This document shows, in pieces, positions 8,928 through 17,883 of a stretch of DNA of 64,000 bases (position 1 is its first letter; each line of letters starts with the position of its first letter). This DNA comes from Gammaproteobacteria bacterium (GTDB lineage: Bacteria > Pseudomonadota > Gammaproteobacteria > Xanthomonadales > Wenzhouxiangellaceae), in the NCBI GenBank assembly GCA_021772975.1, contig JAJFKY010000020.1, positions 69,559-133,558 on the forward strand. Reading direction: 5' to 3'. The notes below the pieces were generated by a model. That model did no database searches. It was not told where the DNA came from and saw only the letters and a list, made by a program, of their open reading frames with translations. The position numbers and the translations under genes are program-made.

Positions 8928-9536
8928 ATGGATCAACCGTTTGACTTTCAACATACCTTGCCGGGCGATCCATTGTCCGTGCATCCGGTGCTGGGCAACA
9001 GCCTGTTGCCGCCATTTTCCGAGCAGCTCGAAGTGGCGGTTTTTGGCATGGGCTGTTTCTGGGGCGCGGAAAGAAAATTCTGGGTTCTGCCAGGTGTTTA
9101 TACCACTGCAGCGGGTTATGCGGGCGGTCATGTCGAGCATCCGACTTACCACCAGGTGTGCCGTGGCAACACCGGTCATGCTGAGGCCGTGCTGGTGGTT
9201 TATGCACCGGAAAAAATAACCTATCAGGCATTGTTGCAGGTTTTCTGGGAGTCGCACGACCCTACCCAGGGTATGCGTCAGGGTAATGATATCGGTACCC
9301 AGTATCGCTCATTGATCATGACGTATACCTCAACTCAGCTTGCCGCTGCCCGGCATTCGCAATCCGTGTATCAGCGGCAACTGCGGTTACATGGCCATCA
9401 GCAGCCGATTACCAGCGAAATCAGCATGGCCGGATGTTTCCATTACGCTGATTCATCCCATCAGCAGTATCTGGCCAAAAACCCGAATGGTTACTGCGGC
9501 CTGGGCGGTGCCGGGGTTTGCTATCCGGCTGATTGA
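8928..9536 (+). CDS. msrA: Peptide methionine-S-sulfoxide reductase
   Basis: 202-aa enzyme that reduces the S form of methionine sulfoxide in proteins, using thioredoxin. The catalytic motif GCFWGAE is present, followed by [34 protein letters not shown] and [10 protein letters not shown]. The C terminus [15 protein letters not shown] carries the two recycling cysteines of the E. coli MsrA type. The frame could begin at 8847, but the ATG at 8928 (GAAGAG upstream) gives the normal E. coli-like length and start. It is probably transcribed alone, 138 bp before the next gene. Confidence 0.95.
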   Translation: MDQPFDFQHTLPGDPLSVHPVLGNSLLPPFSEQLEVAVFGMGCFWGAERKFWVLPGVYTTAAGYAGGHVEHPTYHQVCRGNTGHAEAVLVVYAPEKITYQALLQVFWESHDPTQGMRQGNDIGTQYRSLIMTYTSTQLAAARHSQSVYQRQLRLHGHQQPITSEISMAGCFHYADSSHQQYLAKNPNGYCGLGGAGVCYPAD

Positions 9537-9674
9537 AAAGCCTGACGAAAATAGCCTGTTGCCAGATTCAGCGGCTAGGTTATTATGTTGAGTTGATTGA
9601 AACCATGATCTTAATTTTCCAGTAACCGACTATCCGGATAATTTATTGCCTGCCCCTGCTAATGGAGAAACTGC

Positions 9675-11330
9675 ATGAAAGCCTCTGACCTGTTTGTGAA
9701 ATGCCTGGAAACCGAAGGTATCGAATATATTTTCGGGGTTCCCGGCGAGGAAAACGCAGACTTCATGATGTCGCTGGAAAAATCTGACAAAATCCGATTT
9801 ATTTTGACCCGGCACGAACAGGGTGCTGCTTTCATGGCGGAGGTCTATGGCCGTCTGACCGGCAATCCGGCCGGTTGTCTGGGCACGCTGGGCCCGGGCG
9901 CGACCAACCTCATTACCGGCGTTGCTGATGCCAATATGGACCGCGCGCCACTGCTGGCGCTGACCGGACAGGGGGCGACCAGCCGGCTGCACAAGGAATC
10001 GCATCAGATTATGGATGTGGTGGATATGTTCGAGCCGGTCACCAAGTGGGCGGCAACGGTTTACAACGCCAGCACCATCCCGGAGATCGTCCGCAAAGCG
10101 GTGCGGGTTGCGCGGGGTGAAAAGCCGGGAGCGGTGCACATCGAGTTACCCGAAGATATCGCCAAGCACGACACCGAGGCCGAACCGATGACGGTGCATC
10201 GTTACCGCCGGCCGGTCCCGGATGACAAAATCACGGACCGGGCGTTCGAATTGCTCAGGCAGGCCAAAAAGCCGGTCATCATTGCCGGTAACGGCACCAT
10301 TCGCAAGCGCGCCAGCAAGCAGTTGCGTGCTTTCTGTGAAGCCACCGGCATTGGCGTACTGAGCACGTTTATGGCCAAGGGCGCGGTGGATATGGATGCT
10401 GACCATTGTCTGTTTACCATTGGGCTGGGCAGCAAGGACTTGCCGACCCTGGTGATTGACGAAGCTGATCTGGTGATCACACTGGGTTTCGATATGGTCG
10501 AATATCACCCGCATCTGTGGAACCCGAAGTCCGACAAACGCATTATTCATGCGGATTTTCTGCCCGCTGAAATTGATGAACATTATGATCCTGAAGTCGA
10601 GTTGATCGGTGACCTGGCGCATACCTTATGGATGCTTAACGAACGGCTGCGCGAGCGCGGCGTGCCGGACTATGATCTGGCCCATCAGGGGCGCATGCGC
10701 GAGCGCATGCTGGCAGAGTTTGCCATGCATGCCGATGATGATGTCAAAGGCCCGATCCGCCCGCAGAAAATGCTGTGGGATGTCCGGCGGGTGATGGGAC
10801 CTGATGATGTACTGCTTTCGGATGTGGGCGCACACAAGATGTGGATCGCAAGGCACTATCAGTGTCATGCGCCAAACACCTGCCTGATTCCAAACGGTTT
10901 CTGCTCAATGGGCTTTGCTCTGCCGGGCGTAATTGCCGCCGATCTGGTGTTTCCCGAGCGGCGCACCCTCGCAATCTGTGGTGACGGCGGTTTTATGATG
11001 AATGTACAGGAGATGGAAACCGCCCGCCGGCTGAATTCCAATATCGTGGTGCTGGTTTGGGAGGATGGCGGTTATGGCCTGATCGCCTGGAAGCAGGAGA
11101 GTGAATTCGATCATCATACTGACCTGAGTTTTGGTAATCCTGACTGGCTGCAACTGGCGGCGGCATTCGGCTGGCACGGTCATCATGTCAGGCAAAGCCG
11201 GGATTTGCAGGGCATCCTGGAAACAGCATTTAATGAACAAGGGCCCAGTCTGGTGGTGGCGCCGGTGGATTACCGCGAAAATCCGATCCTGACCCAGCGG
11301 CTGGGCGAAATGACCCAACCCGTCGCTTGA
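9675..11330 (+). CDS. ThDP-dependent acetolactate-synthase-like enzyme
   Basis: 551-aa thiamine-diphosphate enzyme with the three-domain layout of acetolactate synthase. The N-terminal pyrimidine-binding domain has FGVPGEEN and the catalytic Glu48 in RHEQGAAFMAE, then TLGPGATNL. A central domain follows (KKPVIIAGNG), and the C-terminal ThDP domain has CGDGGFMMN ... WEDGGYGLI. The last motif replaces the usual NN with ED. It is closest to catabolic AlsS-type synthases (two pyruvate to acetolactate and CO2), but related enzymes use other 2-oxoacids, so the substrate is open. No small regulatory subunit follows, unlike biosynthetic IlvBN. GGAGA lies 6 nt before the ATG. It is the first gene of a tight operon and sits 28 bp before an aldehyde dehydrogenase, which suggests a decarboxylase-type or carboligase reaction tied to an aldehyde. 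Confidence 0.85.
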   Translation: MKASDLFVKCLETEGIEYIFGVPGEENADFMMSLEKSDKIRFILTRHEQGAAFMAEVYGRLTGNPAGCLGTLGPGATNLITGVADANMDRAPLLALTGQGATSRLHKESHQIMDVVDMFEPVTKWAATVYNASTIPEIVRKAVRVARGEKPGAVHIELPEDIAKHDTEAEPMTVHRYRRPVPDDKITDRAFELLRQAKKPVIIAGNGTIRKRASKQLRAFCEATGIGVLSTFMAKGAVDMDADHCLFTIGLGSKDLPTLVIDEADLVITLGFDMVEYHPHLWNPKSDKRIIHADFLPAEIDEHYDPEVELIGDLAHTLWMLNERLRERGVPDYDLAHQGRMRERMLAEFAMHADDDVKGPIRPQKMLWDVRRVMGPDDVLLSDVGAHKMWIARHYQCHAPNTCLIPNGFCSMGFALPGVIAADLVFPERRTLAICGDGGFMMNVQEMETARRLNSNIVVLVWEDGGYGLIAWKQESEFDHHTDLSFGNPDWLQLAAAFGWHGHHVRQSRDLQGILETAFNEQGPSLVVAPVDYRENPILTQRLGEMTQPVA

Positions 11331-11358
11331 CGGCCCTCACCAGATAAGGATTTGAACG

Positions 11359-12762
11359 ATGAGCAATATGCATACTGTTAAGTCTCCCTACGACGGCAGC
11401 GAACTGGGACAGGTGCCGATCGCGGATGCCCAGACCATTGAGCGGGCATTAACGACCGCGACCCGGCTGCATGCCGATAAAAGCGGCTGGTTGCCGCTGC
11501 ACCGGCGGGTTGAGATTCTGGAGCGGATCGCGACACTGCTCAGTGAAAGGCAGGAACAACTGGCCATACAGGCGGCGCGCGAAGGTGGTAAACCGCTGAT
11601 CGATTCGCGGGCGGAAGCGGCCCGGGCCGTTGATGGCGTCAAAATCTGTATCGAAGTCATCCGCGGCGATCAGGGCCACGTTATCGCGATGGGCGGCACG
11701 GCGGCTTCGCAAGGGCGGCGGGCCTTCACGCAGCGCGAACCGCGGGGTGTGGTGGTGGCGGTCAGCGCCTTCAATCATCCGCTCAACCTGATCGTACACC
11801 AGGTGGCCACTGCCATCGCCGCTGGTTGCCCGGTGCTGGTCAAACCGGCCAAGGATACCGCGCTGTCGTGCCAGGCATTCGTAGGCATAGCCCACGAGGC
11901 CGGGCTGCCCAGCGAGTGGTGCCAGTTTGTATTGCCGGCCGACAATGAGTTAACCGAAACCATGGTGACCGATGAGCGGGTGGCGTTTTTCACCTTTATC
12001 GGCAGTGCCAAGGTGGGCTGGATGCTGCGTTCCAAGCTGGCGCCGGGCACCCGCTGTGCGCTGGAACATGGCGGTGTCGCGCCGTTGTTTATCGCCGCTG
12101 ATGCAAACCTGGAGGCCGCCTTGCCGGCGGTGGCCAAGGGCGGTTTCTATCATGCCGGACAGGTCTGCGTTTCGGTCCAGCGGGTGTTTGCTGAAAGCTC
12201 GATTGCAGAGCAGTTTGCCCACGATCTGGCGGCTCGCGCGCAACAGTTGAAAGTGGGTGATCCGGCCGCTGAAGATACTGAAGTCGGACCGTTGATACGA
12301 GCCGCTGAGGTCGAGCGGGTGCATGAATGGGTCAGCGAAGCGGTGGACGGTGGCGCACAGTTGTTGTGTGGGGGAGAAGCCCTGGACCATCAATGTTATG
12401 CCCCCACCGTGTTGCTGAATCCGCCGACTGACGTCAGGGTCAGCACTCAGGAAGTGTTCGGTCCGGTGGTGTGTGTGTATGCCTACGACGATCTGGAGGC
12501 CGCGATTGCCTCGGCCAATGCTTTGCCATACGCCTTCCAGGCGGCGGTGTTTACCAGCAGTCTGCATACCGCCGAGCAGGTATTCAGCGGAGTGGACGCG
12601 GCAGCGATCATGGTCAACGACCATACCGCCTTCCGGGTTGATGGCATGCCTTTTGCCGGTCTGAAGCAGTCCGGACACGGTATCGGTGGTATGCCTTACA
12701 GCATAGAAGACATGCAGGTTGAGAAACTGATGGTCTGGAATACTACCGTGAAGCCTGCCTGA
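11359..12762 (+). CDS. NAD(P)-dependent aldehyde dehydrogenase family protein
   Basis: 467-aa ALDH-superfamily enzyme that oxidises an aldehyde to the acid. Visible residues are Asn139 (FNHPLN), cofactor Lys162 (VKPAKDT), FTFIGSAKVG, general-base Glu236 (LEHGG), catalytic Cys270 (FYHAGQVCVS) and EVFGPVVCVY near the C terminus. The short length and FYHAGQVC motif resemble the lactaldehyde / phosphonoacetaldehyde / SSADH-like subgroup (family knowledge), not the acylating type. The substrate is unknown, but the pairing with the upstream ThDP enzyme suggests that one makes or uses the other's product. SD AAGGA lies upstream, and the next gene follows after 2 bp. Confidence 0.87.
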   Translation: MSNMHTVKSPYDGSELGQVPIADAQTIERALTTATRLHADKSGWLPLHRRVEILERIATLLSERQEQLAIQAAREGGKPLIDSRAEAARAVDGVKICIEVIRGDQGHVIAMGGTAASQGRRAFTQREPRGVVVAVSAFNHPLNLIVHQVATAIAAGCPVLVKPAKDTALSCQAFVGIAHEAGLPSEWCQFVLPADNELTETMVTDERVAFFTFIGSAKVGWMLRSKLAPGTRCALEHGGVAPLFIAADANLEAALPAVAKGGFYHAGQVCVSVQRVFAESSIAEQFAHDLAARAQQLKVGDPAAEDTEVGPLIRAAEVERVHEWVSEAVDGGAQLLCGGEALDHQCYAPTVLLNPPTDVRVSTQEVFGPVVCVYAYDDLEAAIASANALPYAFQAAVFTSSLHTAEQVFSGVDAAAIMVNDHTAFRVDGMPFAGLKQSGHGIGGMPYSIEDMQVEKLMVWNTTVKPA

Positions 12763-12764
12763 AA

Positions 12765-14396
12765 ATGGCCGCTTGCGGGCAGCCGAAGCACCGAATCATT
12801 ATTATCGGCGCCGGTTTCGGCGGTGCCTATACAGCTAAACAACTGCGCCGGCGACTGGGCGATCGGGTCGTTATAGAACTGATCAACGACAGCAATTATT
12901 TCGTTTTTCAGCCATTGCTCCCGGAAGTGGCTTCCGGCACTATCAACGCGCAGGATGCGGTTACTCCGCTGCGTTTAATGCTGCCGGGAATCGAGTTTCG
13001 CATGGCCGAGGTGCGGGATATCGATTTCGACCGGCAGATCGTTCAGCTGGTGCAGGGCAGCAAGCGGCGTCTGCTGGAGAGCCATTATGACCATCTGGTG
13101 ATTGCCAATGGCCAGGCCACCAATCTGTCGTTCCTGCCCGGTTTCAGTGAGCACAGTCTGACCTTAAAGAATCTCTCGGATGCCCACCACCTGCGCAATA
13201 TGGTCATTGAGCGTCTCGAGCACGCCGATATCACCAAGGACAAAGTTCTAAAGCAGCGCCTGCTGACATTCGTGGTGGCCGGCGGCGGCTTTTCCGGGGT
13301 GGAAACCATCGGTGAAATGTCTGAAATGATTGCCCGTACGCTGAAATATTATCCCAATATCCGGCCGGATGAGTTGCGCGGTATCCTGGTGCAGCGCGGT
13401 GACCGGATATTACCGGAGTTACCCGCCAGTCTGGCGGCCTATGCACACCGCCAATTGCAGCGGCGCGGGATCAGTATCCGGTTGAATTGCGGCTTGAAGT
13501 CCGCCAGCGCAACAGCGGTGGAATTGGATAACGGTGACAGGATTCAGACCGCCACGCTGGTCAGCACCATCGGTAATGGACCCAGCCAGCTGGTGCTGGA
13601 GCTGCAGGAAAAGCAAGGGCTTAAGCTGGAGCGGGGTAAAATTGTCACCCAGCGAAGCCTGCAGGTCAGTGGCCGCGAGAATGTCTGGAGTCTGGGTGAC
13701 ACCGCTTTGATTCCGTTGACCGAAAATCCGCGGACAGCCAGTGACTATGCACCGCCGACCGCGCAGTTCGCGGTGCGCGAGGCGCGCTGCCTGGCGGCTA
13801 ATATGGCCGCGACCCTGGCCGGTCGGCCAACCCGGTCATTTCACTATAAGCCGCGTGGTTCACTGGCTTCAATCGGTAATTACAAGGCGGTGGCGAAAGT
13901 GTTTGGTGTCCGTTTTTCCGGTGTGCTGGCCTGGTCCATGTGGCGTGGTTTTTATATGCTGATGCTGCCCGGCTTCATCACCAAGCTGCGGGTAGCGCTG
14001 AACTGGTTTCTGGACTATTTTGTGCCGCGCACTATTGTTCAGGTCAGCACCCGCGCCACGCGTGCCTGCCGTTACGTGCGATACACTGCTGGCGATCTGA
14101 TCGTGGTGCCGGGACAGATTGTGGATGGTCTGTATATCGTCGTCGATGGCCAGCTGGAATGGCTGCGGACTGGCCCGGACGGTCAACGGCAGGTGCAACA
14201 ACTGGATGCGGGAGAGCATTGGGGCAATCAGTTTCTGCCCGATAACCTGGCCACCGACGACACACTTCGTGCGGCCACTGACTGCCGGGTGTTGATCCTG
14301 CGGCGGGATGATTTTACCGCGCTGCATGACGCCTTGCCGCCGATCAGGGAGTATCTGAACACCATCACCGCCAAAGCGTCGCTGGAAAATCAATAA
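12765..14396 (+). CDS. NDH-2-like FAD/NAD(P) oxidoreductase fused to a CRP-like cyclic-nucleotide-binding domain
   Basis: 543-aa fusion. Residues 1-420 form a type II NADH dehydrogenase-like flavoprotein: FAD-binding IIIIGAGFGGAYTA, YFVFQPLLPEVASG, the NAD(P)-binding VVAGGGFSGVETIGE, WSLGDTALIPL and a C-terminal amphipathic membrane-binding segment (GVLAWSMWRGFYMLMLPGF). About residues 425-540 form a beta-roll like the effector domain of CRP/FNR (YTAGDLIVVPGQIVDGLYIVVDGQLEWL ... LDAGEHWGNQ), without any DNA-binding helix-turn-helix. NDH-2 enzymes pass electrons from NADH to quinone without pumping protons. The added domain could sense a nucleotide or bind a partner. It starts 2 bp after the ALDH stop, which places it in the same operon. 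Confidence 0.88.
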   Translation: MAACGQPKHRIIIIGAGFGGAYTAKQLRRRLGDRVVIELINDSNYFVFQPLLPEVASGTINAQDAVTPLRLMLPGIEFRMAEVRDIDFDRQIVQLVQGSKRRLLESHYDHLVIANGQATNLSFLPGFSEHSLTLKNLSDAHHLRNMVIERLEHADITKDKVLKQRLLTFVVAGGGFSGVETIGEMSEMIARTLKYYPNIRPDELRGILVQRGDRILPELPASLAAYAHRQLQRRGISIRLNCGLKSASATAVELDNGDRIQTATLVSTIGNGPSQLVLELQEKQGLKLERGKIVTQRSLQVSGRENVWSLGDTALIPLTENPRTASDYAPPTAQFAVREARCLAANMAATLAGRPTRSFHYKPRGSLASIGNYKAVAKVFGVRFSGVLAWSMWRGFYMLMLPGFITKLRVALNWFLDYFVPRTIVQVSTRATRACRYVRYTAGDLIVVPGQIVDGLYIVVDGQLEWLRTGPDGQRQVQQLDAGEHWGNQFLPDNLATDDTLRAATDCRVLILRRDDFTALHDALPPIREYLNTITAKASLENQ

Positions 14397-14398
14397 AT

Positions 14399-15688
14399 AT
14401 GTCGCAAACGTTACCCATTCAGGCTGTTACCCGCATACTTGAACAGCTTTGCGCGGCGGAACGGCCAGTGCGGATTTTACGCAGCCTGGCCTGGCCTGCC
14501 AGTGTTCGGCAGGATTTTTTCGCGGCCGGTGAACAGCGGCTGCCGGTGGTCGATTATCCTGATTTCGATCCCGCCGAAACCCTACAGGCGGTGAGCGATG
14601 CCCGGCGTGGCATCCGGCGAAAACTGGGCAGCGCCGCTACCCCCATCAACCAATGGCTGCTGCGCCTATGTAGCGCGATAGAACAGGGCGCGCTGATGTT
14701 GTCGCAGATCGGCCAGCCGGGATTTCTGGAGCATTCCAGCGAGCTATATGGACAACCGTCAGGCCGCCTGCCGGATGGTAAAACCACGGTGCTGGCGCTG
14801 GCACGGAGTTTTGACCACACCCTCAGCAAGCTGGCTAATCTGGAACTGGAAAACCTCGGTACCAGCTATGATGCCCAGGCTCTGGCTGCTGAAATGCGCA
14901 TTGCAGTGGACAAAATGTTCGGTGCGCAGGCGCCCCAGGTCCAGGTGGTGGAAGAGTTGTCCGCCAATGCGCTGGCCGGGGCGCGCAGTATCCGCATCCG
15001 CAGCGCGGCTTTATTCAGCGATAAGGATGTCGCCCAGCTGATTCATCACGAGGCTTATATTCATGTTGCCACCTCGCTCAACGGTCGCGCCCAGCAGGCG
15101 TTGCCGATACTGGCGCGCAGCCATCCCGGCACCACCCGCACCCAGGAGGGCCTGGCGGTGTTTGCCGAGTTTATCACCGGCAGTATGGAACTGGATCGCC
15201 TGCGGCGTCTGACCGATCGGGTCATCGCCATTCAGATGGCTATCGATGGTGCGGATTTTCTACAGGTTTACCAATACTTTCTGGAACGCACCGGCGGTGA
15301 GAAAAAGCAATCCTTTGAAAATACCCGGCGGGTGTTCCGGGGTGGTGTGTTGAGTGGTGGTGCGCCTTTTACCAAAGATATCGTATACCTGGAAGGCCTG
15401 CTGCGGGTGCATAATTTTTTACGCAGTTGCGTGAGTCTGGGGCGCGCTGATTTACTGCACCTGCTGTTCTGCGGCAAGCTGGATATTGAGGATATCGCCG
15501 CGCTGGCGGAACTGGCCGTCGCCGGTTATTGCCAGGCGCCGAAGTTTTTGCCGCCGTGGGCGGCTGATCGGCGTTTCCTGTTAAGTTACCTGGCCTATTC
15601 CTCGTTTTTAAATACTGTGGACCTGAGCAGGTTGCGGCTACACTATGCCGAGCTGACCGAATCGGCGCCGGTATGTCTGATGGGATAA
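14399..15688 (+). CDS. QEGLA-motif (DUF1704/MATCAP-like) metallopeptidase family protein
   Basis: 429-aa protein of the family annotated as flavohemoglobin expression-modulating QEGLA protein (DUF1704). The metal site is visible: His217-Glu218-x3-His222 in HHEAYIHVATS, and Glu250 in RTQEGLAVFAEF, the motif that names the family. The eukaryotic relatives (MATCAP/KIAA0895L) are metallo-carboxypeptidases with the same HExxxH site, so a zinc peptidase activity is a fair inference. The bacterial substrate is not known. It has no signal peptide and is likely cytoplasmic. It starts 2 bp after the flavoprotein gene (TAAATATG), which points to coupled translation. Here it lacks its common neighbours (N-formylglutamate amidohydrolase, glutathione-synthase-like genes). 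Confidence 0.87.
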   Translation: MSQTLPIQAVTRILEQLCAAERPVRILRSLAWPASVRQDFFAAGEQRLPVVDYPDFDPAETLQAVSDARRGIRRKLGSAATPINQWLLRLCSAIEQGALMLSQIGQPGFLEHSSELYGQPSGRLPDGKTTVLALARSFDHTLSKLANLELENLGTSYDAQALAAEMRIAVDKMFGAQAPQVQVVEELSANALAGARSIRIRSAALFSDKDVAQLIHHEAYIHVATSLNGRAQQALPILARSHPGTTRTQEGLAVFAEFITGSMELDRLRRLTDRVIAIQMAIDGADFLQVYQYFLERTGGEKKQSFENTRRVFRGGVLSGGAPFTKDIVYLEGLLRVHNFLRSCVSLGRADLLHLLFCGKLDIEDIAALAELAVAGYCQAPKFLPPWAADRRFLLSYLAYSSFLNTVDLSRLRLHYAELTESAPVCLMG

Positions 15689-15740
15689 ATCACTCGCCTC
15701 GTCAGGCAGGTGCTGAGCAATTGATAACCAAGGAAAAAAC

Positions 15741-17246
15741 ATGACAGACGCAGCGTCATTTCTGCTGAACCTACTCGAAATCCTGGCCTTTCTGTTTATT
15801 TTTGCAGTGGGAATCGCAGTGCTGTGGATCGGCTGGCTATACCTGGCCGACCGAACTCAGACCGAGCACACCATCCGGCGCAACTATCCGGTGATAGGCA
15901 GGTTCAGGTATCTGTTTGAACACATGGGCGAATTTTTCCGGCAGTACTTTTTCGCTATGGATCGCGAGGAGATGCCGTTTAACCGGGCGGAACGTTCCTG
16001 GGCTTACCGGGCCGCTAAAAATATGGACAATACCGTGGCGTTCGGTTCGACCCGGCGCCTGAACCTGGAAGGCACCATCATTTTTGCCAATTGTCCGTAC
16101 CCCACGCTGGATGAGGACGTGGTCAGCGCGGAGCCGCTGGAGATCGGCCCGTTCAGCCGTGAGCCGTATCTGGCGCCGTCATTTTTAAACATCTCGGCGA
16201 TGAGTTACGGGTCGCTGTCCACACCGGCGGTGCGGGCGCTGTCGATGGGCGCCAAACAGGCCAATATCTGGCTGAATACCGGCGAGGGCGGGTTATCGTC
16301 TTATCATCTGGAGGGCGGTTGCGACGTGGTGTTCCAGATCGGCACCGCCAAGTACGGTGTGCGGGACGAAGAAGGCCGCCTGAGCGAAGAAAAATTACGC
16401 GAAATGGCTGCTCATCAACAAGTGCGGATGTTTGAACTCAAGCTGAGTCAGGGCGCCAAGCCGGGCAAGGGCGGTATTCTGCCGGGTGGCAAGGTGACGG
16501 CGAAAATTTCCGCCATACGCGGGATTCCGGAAGGCCAGGATTCAATCAGTCCGAATCGCCATCCGGAAATCAATTCCGAGGCTGACCTGCTCGACATGAT
16601 TGCAAAGATTCGGACAGTCACCGGTAAACCAGTGGGCTTCAAAGCGGTGATCGGCGGGTCCGACTGGCTGGATGCGCTGTGTGTCGAAATCAACCGTCGG
16701 GGTCCCGAGTCGGCGCCCGACTTTATTACCCTGGACAGCGCCGATGGCGGTACCGGTGCGGCCCCGATGCCGTTGATGGATGATGTCGGGCTGCCACTGC
16801 GTGAAAGCCTGCCGATGCTGGTGGATAAACTCATTCAGCATGGTTTGCGCGGGCGCATCCGGGTGATCGCTTCAGGCAAGCTGATAACACCTACCATGGT
16901 TGCCTGGGCGTTATGCATGGGGGCGGATTTTATTAATTCGGCGCGCGGATTTATGTTTTCACTGGGTTGTATTCAGGCTTTGCAATGTAATAAAAACACC
17001 TGTCCGACCGGCATTACCACCCACAATAAAAAACTCCAGGGCGGGCTGGTCCCGGCGCAAAAATCCCAACGGGTGGCGCATTATGCCGATAACCTGAAAA
17101 AAGAGGTCGGGATTATTGCCCACTCCTGCGGGGTAGCCGAGCCACGGCGCCTGCGGCGCAAACATGCCCGCATGGTGGTCGATCATGGCCGCTCGGTGCC
17201 GATGAGTGAGTTGTATCCGGAGCCCGGCAGCAATCCGGTGGGTTAG
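15741..17246 (+). CDS. Membrane-anchored FMN-binding glutamate-synthase-family protein
   Basis: 501-aa protein with one N-terminal membrane helix (about residues 8-33, LEILAFLFIFAVGIAVLWIGWLYL reduced) and a GltB-like (beta/alpha)8 FMN domain. Marks are SAMSYGSLS, NTGEGGLSSYH, KLSQGAKPGKGG, DSADGGTGAAP, ASGKLITP, and the iron-sulfur cysteine pattern C-x5-C-x4-C in GCIQALQCNKNTCPTG. It lacks the glutaminase domain of true GltB, so it is not a complete glutamate synthase. Related stand-alone proteins are found in many bacteria and archaea with uncertain substrates. An FMN and a 3Fe-4S cluster on a membrane anchor suggest electron transfer to or from a membrane partner, perhaps the NDH-2-like protein upstream. 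SD is AAGGAAAA. Confidence 0.88.
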   Translation: MTDAASFLLNLLEILAFLFIFAVGIAVLWIGWLYLADRTQTEHTIRRNYPVIGRFRYLFEHMGEFFRQYFFAMDREEMPFNRAERSWAYRAAKNMDNTVAFGSTRRLNLEGTIIFANCPYPTLDEDVVSAEPLEIGPFSREPYLAPSFLNISAMSYGSLSTPAVRALSMGAKQANIWLNTGEGGLSSYHLEGGCDVVFQIGTAKYGVRDEEGRLSEEKLREMAAHQQVRMFELKLSQGAKPGKGGILPGGKVTAKISAIRGIPEGQDSISPNRHPEINSEADLLDMIAKIRTVTGKPVGFKAVIGGSDWLDALCVEINRRGPESAPDFITLDSADGGTGAAPMPLMDDVGLPLRESLPMLVDKLIQHGLRGRIRVIASGKLITPTMVAWALCMGADFINSARGFMFSLGCIQALQCNKNTCPTGITTHNKKLQGGLVPAQKSQRVAHYADNLKKEVGIIAHSCGVAEPRRLRRKHARMVVDHGRSVPMSELYPEPGSNPVG

Positions 17247-17247
17247 C

Positions 17248-17883
17248 GTGGCCGCTACACCGATCAGGCCGGATCAGGAAATCATCCTGGTGCATGGACT
17301 GTGGTATCACGGTCTGGGTATGGCGCTGCTGGCTGGCCGGTTGCGCAGGCAGGGCTGGCAGGTCAGGGTGTTTTCCTACCCCACCATCAGTCAGCCGTTT
17401 GCCCGCAATGTTAAGGCCTTACAGAAGTTCGCGCGCGCCAGTCAGGCCCGCGAACAGCATTTTGTCGGGCATAGTCTGGGCGGGTTGTTGATTTTGCGGA
17501 TGCTGGTCGAGTTTGAGCTCGCCTCGCAGGGGCGGGCGGTATTGCTGGGTACACCACTGCATGGCAGCCATGTGGCACGGCGGATTGGCGAACAGGCGTT
17601 GCTGAGGCCAGCGCTGGGGCGCAGTGCCGGGGTGCTGTGTCAGGGATTCGGGGAATTGCCTGCGGATCGCGAAGTGGGCATGATTGCCGGCAACCGTGCG
17701 CTGGGCATCGGCCAGATAACCGGCCGCCTGCTGGATGCCAATGACGGGACGGTATTGCTTAAGGAAACCCGCAGCCCGGGATTGCGTGATCATACCGTGC
17801 TGCCGGTAACGCATACGCAGTTGGTCATGGTGGCCAAAGTAGCGGAGAAAATCACTCATTTTCTGCAGCACGGTCATTTTTAG
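17248..17883 (+). CDS. Alpha/beta hydrolase (lipase/esterase-like)
   Basis: 211-aa alpha/beta hydrolase: ILVHGLWYHG (oxyanion strand), the nucleophile elbow GHSLGGLL with Ser, and a C-terminal VTHTQLVM that supplies the catalytic His. It resembles small PGAP1/lipase-like hydrolases acting on esters or amides; the substrate is unknown. I place the start at GTG 17248, two bases after the stop of the upstream gene, because GGTGGG lies just before it. The ATG at 17206 would overlap the neighbour by 41 bp and has no SD. It is the last gene of the operon that starts at 9675. Confidence 0.8.
   Translation: MAATPIRPDQEIILVHGLWYHGLGMALLAGRLRRQGWQVRVFSYPTISQPFARNVKALQKFARASQAREQHFVGHSLGGLLILRMLVEFELASQGRAVLLGTPLHGSHVARRIGEQALLRPALGRSAGVLCQGFGELPADREVGMIAGNRALGIGQITGRLLDANDGTVLLKETRSPGLRDHTVLPVTHTQLVMVAKVAEKITHFLQHGHF

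Noticed and set aside
8581-9231. 216-aa minus-strand frame upstream of and overlapping msrA
   Set aside because: Overlaps the sure msrA gene, is Pro/His/Arg-rich without any motif or SD.
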